Part shown: piece by piece, positions 52,817 to 62,075 of the stretch
Layout: each line of letters opens with the position of its first letter
How positions within the stretch are numbered: position 1 is the first letter of the stretch
Assembly (NCBI GenBank): GCA_025808415.1
Contig: CP075525.1
Span: forward strand, 1,907,501 to 1,971,500
Length of the DNA stretch: 64,000 bases
Direction: 5' to 3'
Source: Cyclobacteriaceae bacterium
GTDB lineage: Bacteria > Bacteroidota > Bacteroidia > Cytophagales > Cyclobacteriaceae
Translations under genes and position numbers: made by a program
The notes under the pieces: generated by a model
Told to the model about the DNA's origin: nothing
What the model saw: the letters and a program-made list of their open reading frames with translations, nothing else
Databases searched by the model: none

Positions 52817-54790
52817 TTAAGGTATTTTTTGGGTGTATGTCTTTTTGTTTCCTGCTTGATCGGTAACTGTCAATTCAAAGTCGCCTTTTAATAATTCCTT
52901 GGAATTCAAACGCTCCGAAACAATAATACCGGTTTTAGCATCATAATTCAGTAACAACCATTTTCCATTAATGTTTGCTTCGTACGATGCAATACCGGAA
53001 AGGTTATCGCTGATGCGGAACCTTACAGCTTGACTATTTACATAAATACGGTTTATTGATGGCGGTACGGTGTCGGTTAAAATGGTGAAATCCCCTGTCT
53101 CGCGTGGGTAGAAAGTAAGCTTGCCCTGCGACCATTCGCCCCCTTCGTAGGAGTAGGATTTACCCCGCACCCGGTAAACCCCAGTTGCTTTTTGGTTAGG
53201 ATATGTTTTAGCAGGTTTTAAGGTAACCGAAATACCACGGCTAAAAGCAGCCAATGGGCCAAGCGAATAAATTTCCATACTGTCGTTCCGTATTTCATGG
53301 CGGGCAATAAAATACAGTGTATCGTAAAGTGCCCGATCAGGAAAGCGGATATCCATTCGGTCGCTGTAGTATTTGTACTCCGTTCCGGAAGGCACCATGG
53401 CCTTAAAACCGGGTACGATAGACTTGTCGCATAGAATAATTGAATCCGGAAGGGCTTTTCTTAAGTCAATTAAATAAACATCGCGTGTGCTGTTGTAATA
53501 GGCCGGTTCAAGCCCAACGGCTGTTCCTTTTAAATAAAGCGAAGCCGGCTGGTTTTCCGGATCGCAGGATTTTGAAGCGATGACCATGGTGTTGTCTTCA
53601 ATTTCCCAGGTTAGGTCTGACTTGGCCGATTCAAGTGTAATGATCTCCTTTACAGGTTCACTTGGCTTAAGCCTGAAACGCACGGTGCTGGTGTTGCCGT
53701 GAAAATCTTTCATTACAATTTTTATGTGCGATTGTTTTGTCGGGTTAACCTTCAGTTTTCCATTGCCCGGTGAGGCTGAATAAAAGCGAAGGTTGTTGCC
53801 ATCTTCCTGGTAAAGCCGGTAAAACCGTGTGCCTTCGTTCGTTAATTTTTTAAAATCCATTACGGTGTAAATGGTTCTTCCCTGGGTAAGGTTTAGCTGC
53901 TCTATATTTTGCCTGAAGATGAGTACGCTATCAACATACACTTCAATAGTATTTACCCCGCATTTAAACCGGGCATTATCGACTACATCGTGTGCCAACA
54001 GTTCAAAACCGATAGTACCTGAAGCTAAAATAGGTTGCGACAATAAATAATCAGACCCTGAGCGTTGCAGATAAAATTCAAACCTGCCGAACCGGTCGTT
54101 GATGCGCGAGTTAATGTCCAGTGTTTTAAAAGCAATTTTTGTGGCAACGGGTGGTGTGTTGTCACGTACTTCGTTAAAGCCATACTTGAGCGGATTGAGC
54201 GCCAGGTTGTTTGGATCGCGCACATCGAAATGTAAATGCGGCCCTCCAGATGAACCGGAGTTTCCTGCAAAGGCAATGGTGTCGCCTTTTTTTACCGGAA
54301 ACTGCCCTTCGCGAAAATATAAATCGATGGAAGAGGATTTGCGCCTGTAGCGCTCTTTTAAAATATAATCGCCTACGGCATCGCTGAACCGATCAAGGTG
54401 GCCATACACGGTAGTGTTCCCATCCGGATGCTTCACATACAGTACATTTCCGAAGCCTGTTGGGCTTACCCCACCTCGCGATATGTATCCGTTTTGTACG
54501 GCTATAACCGGCCAGCCTATTTCATTATTGGTGCGAATGTCAAGCCCGGTGTGAAAATGTGTGCTGCGCAGTTCGCCCATCGTTCCTGATAATGAGGCCG
54601 GATTGCCCGGTCGTATCGGGAAAACGTATTGACCACCCTTTACTACTTCAATATCGGGTTCGCTGAACTGCGCGAAGCCTGTGGTTGACCGTAGCAGCAA
54701 ACCAACGATACAAAAAACAGCAGAAACGGTGCGCCAATTACCTATGACTGGTGTTTCCTTACTTAACTTCAAATTCAAGTAATTTTTCAT
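52817..54790 (-). CDS. M23 family peptidase (peptidoglycan hydrolase type), secreted
   Basis: 657 residues. After a signal-like segment (VFCIVGLLLRSTTGFAQ) comes an M23 domain with HFHTGLDIR (zinc ligands H80 and D84), YGHLDRF, and GGPHLHFDVRD. All LytM-type ligands are present, so it should cleave peptide crosslinks of cell wall. The remaining 450 residues form several beta-sandwich-like modules. The start overlaps the FAH-family gene by 32 bases. Confidence 0.9.
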   Translation of the reverse strand: MKNYLNLKLSKETPVIGNWRTVSAVFCIVGLLLRSTTGFAQFSEPDIEVVKGGQYVFPIRPGNPASLSGTMGELRSTHFHTGLDIRTNNEIGWPVIAVQNGYISRGGVSPTGFGNVLYVKHPDGNTTVYGHLDRFSDAVGDYILKERYRRKSSSIDLYFREGQFPVKKGDTIAFAGNSGSSGGPHLHFDVRDPNNLALNPLKYGFNEVRDNTPPVATKIAFKTLDINSRINDRFGRFEFYLQRSGSDYLLSQPILASGTIGFELLAHDVVDNARFKCGVNTIEVYVDSVLIFRQNIEQLNLTQGRTIYTVMDFKKLTNEGTRFYRLYQEDGNNLRFYSASPGNGKLKVNPTKQSHIKIVMKDFHGNTSTVRFRLKPSEPVKEIITLESAKSDLTWEIEDNTMVIASKSCDPENQPASLYLKGTAVGLEPAYYNSTRDVYLIDLRKALPDSIILCDKSIVPGFKAMVPSGTEYKYYSDRMDIRFPDRALYDTLYFIARHEIRNDSMEIYSLGPLAAFSRGISVTLKPAKTYPNQKATGVYRVRGKSYSYEGGEWSQGKLTFYPRETGDFTILTDTVPPSINRIYVNSQAVRFRISDNLSGIASYEANINGKWLLLNYDAKTGIIVSERLNSKELLKGDFELTVTDQAGNKKTYTQKIP

Positions 54791-55373
54791 TTTCGATAAA
54801 GGCCGTTAACACATTGCCAACCGACACGGGGCCTACTCCTTTAGGGGTTCCGCTAAAAATTAAATCTCCGGTTCGCAGTGTAAAAAATTTAGATAAGTAT
54901 GCTACAATATAATCGAAACTAAAAAGCATTAAGCTGGTGTTTCCCTGTTGCCTCACAACGCCATCAACCTGTAAACTGAAATTAATATCCTGAAGGTTCC
55001 TGAATTCGCTTACGGGAATAAATTTATCCGATATTGGGGCAGAGCCATTGAAGCCTTTGGCGATGTCCCACGGTAAACCTTTTTCTTTTGCTTTTTGCTG
55101 CAGGTCGCGCGCGGTAAAGTCTATGCCAATACCGATGGAATCGTAATACTTGCCGGCAAATTTTTCCTGTATGTTCTTGCCTTCTTTACAGATGCGCAGC
55201 ACCAGTTCAACTTCGTGATGGATATCGTTTGAAAAATCGGGGTAATAAAAAGGTGCATTGTTGCGCAGTATGGCCGTATCGGGTTTGGTAAAAATCACGG
55301 GTTCGTCAGGGCGCTCGTTGTTTAGTTCCTGAATATGCTCTACATAATTGCGTCCGATGGCGAAAATTCTCAT
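54759..55373 (-). CDS. Fumarylacetoacetate hydrolase family protein
   Basis: 204 residues. Begins MRIFAIGRNYVEHIQEL, then the metal-binding IHHEVELVLRI and GIDFTARDLQ, and ends with LIFSGTPKGVGPV. This is the small FAH-domain group that hydrolyses acylpyruvates or decarboxylates oxaloacetate. Exact substrate unknown. Predicted promoter box at 55392-55399. Confidence 0.93.
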   Translation of the reverse strand: MRIFAIGRNYVEHIQELNNERPDEPVIFTKPDTAILRNNAPFYYPDFSNDIHHEVELVLRICKEGKNIQEKFAGKYYDSIGIGIDFTARDLQQKAKEKGLPWDIAKGFNGSAPISDKFIPVSEFRNLQDINFSLQVDGVVRQQGNTSLMLFSFDYIVAYLSKFFTLRTGDLIFSGTPKGVGPVSVGNVLTAFIENEKLLEFEVK

Positions 55374-55391
55374 AACACTTTATTTAGGATA

Positions 55392-55399
55392 CAAAGCTA
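55392..55399 (-). promoter_or_regulatory. Minus-7 box candidate for the FAH gene
   Basis: TAGCTTTG on the minus strand, a perfect TAnnTTTG match, 18 bases before the ATG at 55373. No clear TTG at the right spacing. Confidence 0.4.
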
Positions 55400-55422
55400 T
55401 TAACAATCTGATTGTGAATGTG

Positions 55423-55430
55423 TATTTTTG
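55423..55430 (+). promoter_or_regulatory. Minus-7 box candidate for the M48 gene
   Basis: TATTTTTG, a perfect TAnnTTTG match, 17 bases before the ATG at 55448. Because it lies downstream of the alternative ATG at 55418, it favours the later start. Confidence 0.45.
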
Positions 55431-55447
55431 ATTCAAATTTACAACGT

Positions 55448-56242
55448 ATGATCAGAAATGTAATTGTTCTTTTGATAGGCGGCCTTATCGTTTATGCGTG
55501 CGCTACTGTTCCGGTCACAGGCCGCAGTCAATTAAGTCTTATCTCTAATGCGGAAATTATTCCGATGGCCAATCAACAGTATCGTGAAGTGATCACGCAG
55601 GGTCCATTATCCAGAAATGCTGAGCAAACAGCCATGATTAGGCGTGTGGGCGTAAATATCCAGAAAGCTGTAGAACAATACATGGCCGAAAAGAATCTTT
55701 CTTCCCAACTAAACGGATTTGCCTGGGAGTTCAATTTAATTGAAGACCCAACCGTGAACGCCTGGTGCATGCCCGGTGGCAAGGTTGCTTTTTATACAGG
55801 CATATTGCCCATTTGCAAAGATGAAGTTGGCGTGGCGGTGGTTATGGGTCATGAAGTTGCCCATGCTATTGCCAATCATGGTCGTGAACGGATGAGTCAG
55901 CAAATGGTAGCGCAGGTAGGTGTTCAATCACTTGGTGCCTTAATGGGACAGAACCCAACGCTGGGCAATGAACTTTTCATGCAGGCTGTAGGTGCAGGAA
56001 CGAGTATTGGCATGCTCAAGTTTAGCCGCCAGCATGAATCTGAAGCCGATAAGATGGGATTGATCTTTATGGCGATGGCGGGTTATGATCCTAACGAGGC
56101 ACCAAAATTCTGGGAACGTATGAGTGCACTCAGTGGTGGGCAGGCTCCTCCGGAGTTTTTGTCGACACACCCCTCACATGAAACGCGTGTGCGTGATTTG
56201 AACAGCTGGATACCCGAAGCCATGCAGTATTATAAGAAATGA
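55448..56242 (+). CDS. M48 family metallopeptidase, lipoprotein
   Basis: 264 residues from the ATG at 55448. MIRNVIVLLIGGLIVYACATV has a lipobox-like YAC. The zinc motif GHEVAHAIANH and third ligand Glu in RQHESEADKMG identify the M48/LoiP-BepA group of periplasmic proteases that degrade misfolded outer membrane proteins. GRSQLSLIS near the start and LSTHPSHETR near the end are typical family segments. An ATG at 55418 would add ten residues ahead of the lipobox and is less likely. Confidence 0.92.
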   Translation: MIRNVIVLLIGGLIVYACATVPVTGRSQLSLISNAEIIPMANQQYREVITQGPLSRNAEQTAMIRRVGVNIQKAVEQYMAEKNLSSQLNGFAWEFNLIEDPTVNAWCMPGGKVAFYTGILPICKDEVGVAVVMGHEVAHAIANHGRERMSQQMVAQVGVQSLGALMGQNPTLGNELFMQAVGAGTSIGMLKFSRQHESEADKMGLIFMAMAGYDPNEAPKFWERMSALSGGQAPPEFLSTHPSHETRVRDLNSWIPEAMQYYKK

Positions 56243-56316
56243 CGAATGCAGAATTACGAATATCAAATGTTGAATTTTGAATGTTGAACTTAAGCACTGT
56301 TATTATGAACCCTGCC

Positions 56317-57036
56317 ATGAAGTTTTTGATGATATTCAATTTAACGGCAGGTGTGGTTTACGGACAAAGTTTTGACGGGGCATGGAAGCTCATTTCACAA
56401 AATGGTAAACCCGTTGCCGATGAATGCATTAAAATTTACAGTGAAAAGTATTTCATGTTTGCCCTATACGACAAAGAAGGAAAATTTATAAAAGCTGGTG
56501 GTGGAAATTATAGTACAGACAAGAAAAATTATACAGAAGTGCTGGACTTCTATACCACCGACAGCACTAAAGTTCGGCAACCGGTTACCTATTCTTATTC
56601 TTTGAAGAAGGGTGAACTTACCATTGAAGCGCCAATGCACGGCATGGTATTGAAGGAAACCTGGAGAAAAGTGGATGTTGTAGCCTTGCCATTAAGTGGT
56701 GCATGGCGCTTTGGTGCACGTGTTGACGACAACGGTGTAGCGGGTGAGCGCAGGGGAGGTATATCGCCCCGACAAACCATAAAAATACTTTCCGGCAACC
56801 ATTTTCAATGGGCGGCTTTCAATTATGAAACCAAACAATTTATGGGCACCGGTGGTGGAACCTATAAACTTGAAGATGGTAAGTATACCGAAACCATCAG
56901 CTTCTTTTCCCGCGACAATTCCCGTGCAGGAATGTCGTTAACGTTTGATTGCCGCTTAGAGGGTACTGATTGGTACCATAAGGGCAAAGGCACTACGGGT
57001 AATCCGGTTAGTGAAGTGTGGGAGAGGATTAAGTGA
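56317..57036 (+). CDS. Secreted protein with two tandem lipocalin-like repeats
   Basis: 239 residues from the ATG at 56317 (upstream ATGs at 56281 and 56305 are possible). A signal peptide (MKFLMIFNLTAGVVYG) is followed by two similar halves. Each half starts with GAW, has a segment like YFMFALYDKEGKF or HFQWAAFNYETKQF, then GGGNYS or GGGTYK, then YTEVLDFYT or YTETISFFS, and ends with a WRK or WER motif. Family not named with certainty; such domains are common in Bacteroidota secreted proteins. Function unknown. Confidence 0.7.
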   Translation: MKFLMIFNLTAGVVYGQSFDGAWKLISQNGKPVADECIKIYSEKYFMFALYDKEGKFIKAGGGNYSTDKKNYTEVLDFYTTDSTKVRQPVTYSYSLKKGELTIEAPMHGMVLKETWRKVDVVALPLSGAWRFGARVDDNGVAGERRGGISPRQTIKILSGNHFQWAAFNYETKQFMGTGGGTYKLEDGKYTETISFFSRDNSRAGMSLTFDCRLEGTDWYHKGKGTTGNPVSEVWERIK

Positions 57037-57065
57037 ATGAGCGTATTTGCACCTGATTTGCTTCG

Positions 57066-59318
57066 TTAAGGTGTATTCTCATCCTTCTTGTTGTAATCGC
57101 GATAGAGCGTATATAGCTGCTGAAGCGTAGTCGCGATGTCTTTAGACTCCAATATTATACGAACCTGTAAAAGTCCAATCCTGTTTCCGATACTATCCTT
57201 TTGCAGGGCAATGATTTGTTCATCGATGGTTTGATTGATTGAGTTGATTAATTTTTGATGTAACGATGATAGTGCTTCAGCGTGAGTAAATCTTGATGAA
57301 CCAATGTCTTCACACACCAGCGCGGTATACTCAGTCAGTCCCTTTTCAATTTCCTGAAGCTGCTGCAGGAAATTTTTTGATGGCGTGGTGTGGTAGTTCT
57401 TCAGGTGTTCTGTGCAGCTTTCGCTGATCAGCAACGTACTTTGATACAGATCCTGCATATGATCAAACATGAGGATATACAAACGGCTAGCGGGTAAATT
57501 ATGCCTGGGCATTTTCCTTACATACTTAATTATTTTATGCTGGATGATGTTGGCTTCTGCTCTGAGTTCCTGCATGCGAAGCATCGTCTTCACTGCAGTT
57601 TTTCTTTTTTCTTTCGCCAGTGAATCAACGCTGGTGGTGTATACCTTCATTAATACTTTAAGGTTTCTGATCGTCACCTCATTACTTTCGTCAACAGCCT
57701 GTTTCAGGTCTTTGAGCTGGCTTGAAAAAATCTTCTTATTGGCCAATTCTTTTTTACCTTTTCGCGCAAACACTACATGACTTCTAATCAAAACAAAAGC
57801 ACTCAAAGCTGTTACTACTAGTATGCCTATTGGGCCAGTCTTGAAGAGAATAAGGGCAACAAGTCCGCTGGCTGTAAAGGCAATCAGGGCTGTTATCAGC
57901 CATCCGGCAATTACATTCATTACTCCGGCAACCCTGTACACGGCACTCTCGCGACCCCACGCTTTATCAGCAAAGGAACTGCCCATAGCTACCATAAACG
58001 TGACGAATGTTGTTGAGAGCGGCAACTTTTGGGATGTGCCGTACGCAATGAGCACACTGGATACCAGCAGGTTTACAGATCCGCGCACCAGATCAAAAGA
58101 CGGTTGATCCTTTTCGTTTATGGGTGTTACTTCTTGCGCTGCAAATCTTTTCTCCAATGATTTTGACCATGACCTTGGTAACACTAGGTCACATGCTCTG
58201 CCGGTAAGCAAGCCTGCTCCAACCAATATGCGTGACAGTGCGTTAGGTCGGAACTTCTCTTCACCTTCATCTTGACGGCCGAGAGATATTTCCGTCTCAG
58301 TAACTTTTCGACTTTTGGCATTGGTCCAAAGCGTAATAACCATTACAATGCCAGCAGCCAATAAGATCCATGCCGGTGTCACTACTTCTTTTGCCAAGCC
58401 AACCATATGAAACTGATCAGCCGGAATGCCGGATGCCGACCAGTTATTAAAAGCCGTCATACCTGCAACGGCAACACCAATAAAATTTACCAGGTCATTA
58501 CCGGCAAAGGCCATAGCGAGCGCGAAGGTTCCCAGCAGCACAACTACTTTCAGGGGGTTGATGCGCGTGTACCACATGATGAACTGGATCAGCATACTGA
58601 AAAATGCAAAACTGCTGAGCAGGAGGGAGAAGGTATGTTTTGTGATCCATTCCACCTGTACATCCGTAATCAATGCGCTTCCCTTTGCTCCCTTGATCAG
58701 CAGGAAGTAGAGTATGGTAGTGATCGATAGTCCGCAAAATATTGCGCCATATTTTTTGACTGACTTTTTCAACGAGAAGGTAAAGGCTAATCGTGCGATG
58801 TGCTGAATAAAGGAGCCTAGAATAAATGCAAGGAATATAGAAAGGAAAATGCCGCTGATAATGGTTATCGCGCTGGAGAAATTCAGGATGTTACTAAGAG
58901 GTATGTCCTGCCATGCTAAACCCTGCATTAATGAATGTAGTACCCCGATGGCAAAAGCTGCACCAAGAATTTCAAATACCAACGAAACAGTTGTTGACGT
59001 AGGTAACCCGATGTTGTTATAGAAATCCAACAGGATAATATCCGTTAGCATAACGGCCAGAAAAAGGTACATCACCTGGTCGAATGTGAAAAAGGAAGGG
59101 TTAAAAAGTCCATTTTTCGCGACTTCCATCATGCCACTAGAAAATGCGGATCCGATAAGAATACCGGCACTGGCTACCAGTAAAATGGTGCGCATGGGTG
59201 CCGCCTTAGATCCGATGGCGGAATTGAGAAAATTAACGGCATCGTTGCTAACCCCTACAATCAGATCAACAATTGCGGTAATGAAAAGCAGGATAATCAG
59301 AATCTGATAGAATTCCAT
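57066..59318 (-). CDS. PiT-family inorganic phosphate transporter with C-terminal PhoU-like helical domain
   Basis: 750 residues, longer than the usual 400-500 of PiT. Both PiT repeats are visible: GVSNDAVNFLNSAIGS near the start and AGNDLVNFIGVAVAGM in the middle. Twelve or so helices are followed from about residue 520 by a soluble all-helical region (FDHMQDLYQSTLLISESC), resembling the separate DUF47/PhoU-like Pit accessory protein. The fused domain may regulate uptake. It imports phosphate with proton or sodium. Confidence 0.9.
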   Translation of the reverse strand: MEFYQILIILLFITAIVDLIVGVSNDAVNFLNSAIGSKAAPMRTILLVASAGILIGSAFSSGMMEVAKNGLFNPSFFTFDQVMYLFLAVMLTDIILLDFYNNIGLPTSTTVSLVFEILGAAFAIGVLHSLMQGLAWQDIPLSNILNFSSAITIISGIFLSIFLAFILGSFIQHIARLAFTFSLKKSVKKYGAIFCGLSITTILYFLLIKGAKGSALITDVQVEWITKHTFSLLLSSFAFFSMLIQFIMWYTRINPLKVVVLLGTFALAMAFAGNDLVNFIGVAVAGMTAFNNWSASGIPADQFHMVGLAKEVVTPAWILLAAGIVMVITLWTNAKSRKVTETEISLGRQDEGEEKFRPNALSRILVGAGLLTGRACDLVLPRSWSKSLEKRFAAQEVTPINEKDQPSFDLVRGSVNLLVSSVLIAYGTSQKLPLSTTFVTFMVAMGSSFADKAWGRESAVYRVAGVMNVIAGWLITALIAFTASGLVALILFKTGPIGILVVTALSAFVLIRSHVVFARKGKKELANKKIFSSQLKDLKQAVDESNEVTIRNLKVLMKVYTTSVDSLAKEKRKTAVKTMLRMQELRAEANIIQHKIIKYVRKMPRHNLPASRLYILMFDHMQDLYQSTLLISESCTEHLKNYHTTPSKNFLQQLQEIEKGLTEYTALVCEDIGSSRFTHAEALSSLHQKLINSINQTIDEQIIALQKDSIGNRIGLLQVRIILESKDIATTLQQLYTLYRDYNKKDENTP

Positions 59319-59596
59319 ACCGCATTCAGTGAATCAACAATAAGTTATTACAGGGCATATCCTGAGGAACTGAACAAATAACTTTGCCAAGTTCAGGGGA
59401 GATAAGAATATCTAAAATCAAGAAGACTGGCAGGGAGGTGTTATTTGGAAAAACAAAAGTAGAGCAAATTCGAATTGAAAACATAGGGTTACACAAGGAA
59501 AATTATTTGCTTATCTGAGAAGGAAAAATAAAAATGCATGAAATCGACCAACCTGTTGATTAATTCCATGATCTTTGTGGAAGTTCATTTTTGCCT

Positions 59597-60967
59597 ATGC
59601 TTACCCTTATTATTGTAGTCTTTGTTCTAGGCTATCTGGGTATTGCATTTGAACATTCCTTAAAAATCAACAAAACTGCCATTGCCATTGTAACCGGTGT
59701 TCTTTGCTGGACATTGTTTATGATCAGTTCTCCGGAAGAGGGGTTATTGCAAAGTCAAGCTTATCAAAAGTTTCTTACAATTTCCGGTGTGGAACACGCC
59801 CCCTCAAATGATGCCTCACCCGAAGAACTCCACCGTGAATTTGTAACCTTCTCCCTCTCCGAACATCTGGCCGAAATCTCCCAGATACTGTTCTTCCTGT
59901 TAGGCGCCATGACCATTGTTGAATTGGTGGATGCCCATCATGGGTTCAGGTTGATTACCGACAGGATCAAAACACGAAATCCTAAAACCCTGCTTTGGTT
60001 GGTGTGTTGGTTAGCGTTCTTTCTTTCTTCTATTCTTGATAATCTCACAACCACCATCGTGATGGTCTCACTGTTGCGGAAATTGATCCCTGACAAGGAG
60101 ACAAAACTTTTTTTTGCCAGTATGGTGGTTATTGCAGCTAATGCAGGTGGTGCGTGGACTCCCATAGGGGATGTAACTACTACCATGTTGTGGATTGGAG
60201 GACAGATTACTGCTTTGAATATTATGAAAATGCTCTTTGTGCCGAGTGTAATCTGCTTGATGGCTCCATTGCTATTTCTAGGTTTTACGATGAAGCGTTC
60301 ATTCAATGCCTTAGCGGAAACCCAACATGCTGTTGATGGATCACCCACATCACATGGAAAAGTAATGCTCTTTGCAGGCGTGGGTGCTTTGATTTCTGTT
60401 CCTGTTTTCAAAACCTTAACACACATGCCTCCCTATGCTGGCATTTTGCTTGGATTAGGTATACTCTGGATCGTGTCGGAATTACTTAATCCTGAGAAAG
60501 ACGAGGCTAATCGTAAACACTATACGGTGGCCGGTGCCCTTCAACGAATAGATGTTCCCAGTGTGTTGTTTTTTCTTGGAATTTTACTTGCCGTAGGTGC
60601 ACTGGAAACGATGCAGGTATTACAACACTTTGCTCAAACACTTGAGCAAACGTTTGGTGACCAGCGGATCATCGTTACATTAATCGGTTTACTATCGGCC
60701 ATTGTTGATAATGTGCCACTGGTGGCGGCAACCATGGGCATGTACGATCTTTCTGTCTATCCCCCGGACCATATGGTTTGGGAGTATCTTGCTTATTGTG
60801 CCGGAACAGGTGGAAGTCTTTTGATTATCGGCTCAGCTGCGGGTGTGGCTGTAATGGGAATGGAAAAGGTAGATTTCATCTGGTACATTAAAAAGATCAG
60901 CTTACTGGCCCTCATAGGATATGCTGCCGGTGCTGCTGCCTATATCCTAATGGAAAGCTATCTATGA
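59597..60967 (+). CDS. nhaD: NhaD-type sodium/proton antiporter
   Basis: 456 residues from the ATG at 59597 (a TTG two codons earlier is less likely). About 12 helices. SSILDNLTTTIVM, NAGGAWTPIGDVTTTM and AIVDNVPLVAATMGM are the ion-transporter (ArsB/NhaD) superfamily motifs, with the paired Asp-Asn in each half. NhaD expels sodium in exchange for protons. It is 29 bases from the calcium/sodium exchanger gene, suggesting cotranscription. Confidence 0.9.
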   Translation: MLTLIIVVFVLGYLGIAFEHSLKINKTAIAIVTGVLCWTLFMISSPEEGLLQSQAYQKFLTISGVEHAPSNDASPEELHREFVTFSLSEHLAEISQILFFLLGAMTIVELVDAHHGFRLITDRIKTRNPKTLLWLVCWLAFFLSSILDNLTTTIVMVSLLRKLIPDKETKLFFASMVVIAANAGGAWTPIGDVTTTMLWIGGQITALNIMKMLFVPSVICLMAPLLFLGFTMKRSFNALAETQHAVDGSPTSHGKVMLFAGVGALISVPVFKTLTHMPPYAGILLGLGILWIVSELLNPEKDEANRKHYTVAGALQRIDVPSVLFFLGILLAVGALETMQVLQHFAQTLEQTFGDQRIIVTLIGLLSAIVDNVPLVAATMGMYDLSVYPPDHMVWEYLAYCAGTGGSLLIIGSAAGVAVMGMEKVDFIWYIKKISLLALIGYAAGAAAYILMESYL

Positions 60968-60996
60968 TTCATTTAATATTTTAACCCTACGGAACG

Positions 60997-61956
60997 ATGA
61001 TGAACTTAGTTTTGCTGTTGGCCGGATTTGTAATCCTGATTAAGGGAGCAGACTTCCTGGTAGCCGGAGCATCATCAATAGCAAAGAAGTATGGAATATC
61101 AAACCTGGCCATCGGATTAACCGTGGTGGCCTTTGGCACTTCCATGCCGGAATTGATTGTGAGCCTTCTGGCGGCTATAAACGGACAAAATGATGCCTCC
61201 TTCGGTAATGTGATTGGCAGCAATAACTTCAATCTCCTTTTTATTCTTGGTCTTGCAGGTACCATTTATCCACTGGTGGTGCAAAAGAGTACCGTAAAGT
61301 TTGAGATACCCATATCGTTGCTGGCGGCAGGTGTGTTATTTTTTCTGGTGAATGACGAACTCACCCGGAATGAAACTAGTAATTCGCTTGGTCGTATTGA
61401 CAGTGTGGTGTTGCTGCTGTTCTTTGTAGCCTTCATGGGCTACGTTTACAAAACCATGAAAAATTCAACGGGTGAGGACACTGAGACCAATGCGAAGACT
61501 TATGGAATGCTGGCGGCAACAGGCATGGTAATACTAGGGCTGGGTATGTTGATCGGTGGGGGCAAGCTTGTTGTAGACAGTGCTATCGACATTGCACATT
61601 ACTTTGGGTTGAGTGAGAAGTTAGTCGGCCTAACGATTCTGGCTGCCGGAACATCTTTACCTGAATTGGCCACATCGGCAGTAGCCGCTTTTAAGCGTAA
61701 CACCGACATCGCCATCGGAAACGTAATCGGATCCAACATCTTCAATGTATTTTTCATTTTGGGTACAACCGGATTGATCTCTCCAATACCCTTTAATACA
61801 GCATTGAACTTTGATATCTATGTGCTGCTGGGTTCTACCATCGTGTTGATGATTTTCATGTTTACATTAAACCGTTCCAAACTCGACCGGTGGGAGGCTG
61901 TTATTCTATTGCTAGCTTACATCACCTATACCACATACCTGATTAGTGTTGATTAA
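60997..61956 (+). CDS. Calcium/sodium antiporter, CaCA family (YrbG-like)
   Basis: 319 residues with ten helices. Two alpha repeats are clear: GTSMPELIVSLLAA with GNVIGSNNFNLLFILG, and GTSLPELATSAVAA with GNVIGSNIFNVFFILG. These hold the ion-binding Glu and Asn. It exchanges sodium for calcium. With the antiporter upstream and the sodium-coupled transporter downstream, the end of the window is rich in sodium transport genes. Confidence 0.95.
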   Translation: MMNLVLLLAGFVILIKGADFLVAGASSIAKKYGISNLAIGLTVVAFGTSMPELIVSLLAAINGQNDASFGNVIGSNNFNLLFILGLAGTIYPLVVQKSTVKFEIPISLLAAGVLFFLVNDELTRNETSNSLGRIDSVVLLLFFVAFMGYVYKTMKNSTGEDTETNAKTYGMLAATGMVILGLGMLIGGGKLVVDSAIDIAHYFGLSEKLVGLTILAAGTSLPELATSAVAAFKRNTDIAIGNVIGSNIFNVFFILGTTGLISPIPFNTALNFDIYVLLGSTIVLMIFMFTLNRSKLDRWEAVILLLAYITYTTYLISVD

Positions 61957-62013
61957 ATTATTTTCCTTTGTTACCGTTAGGAAAATCAATCTTGGGCTAC
62001 TGAATAACCTCAT

Positions 62014-62051
62014 TAAAAAACAGAACAGCGCCCCCTTTCGGATGACGCTGT
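62014..62051 (-). terminator. Terminator of the NSS transporter gene
   Basis: ACAGCG (62025-62030) and CGCTGT (62046-62051) form the outer stem, with CC-GAAA-GG as an inner tetraloop on the minus strand. It is followed on that strand by TTCTGTTTTTTAAT. Lies 25 bases after the transporter stop. Confidence 0.75.
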
Positions 62052-62075
62052 CTGCGGTTTACAGGTAGTTTCTTT

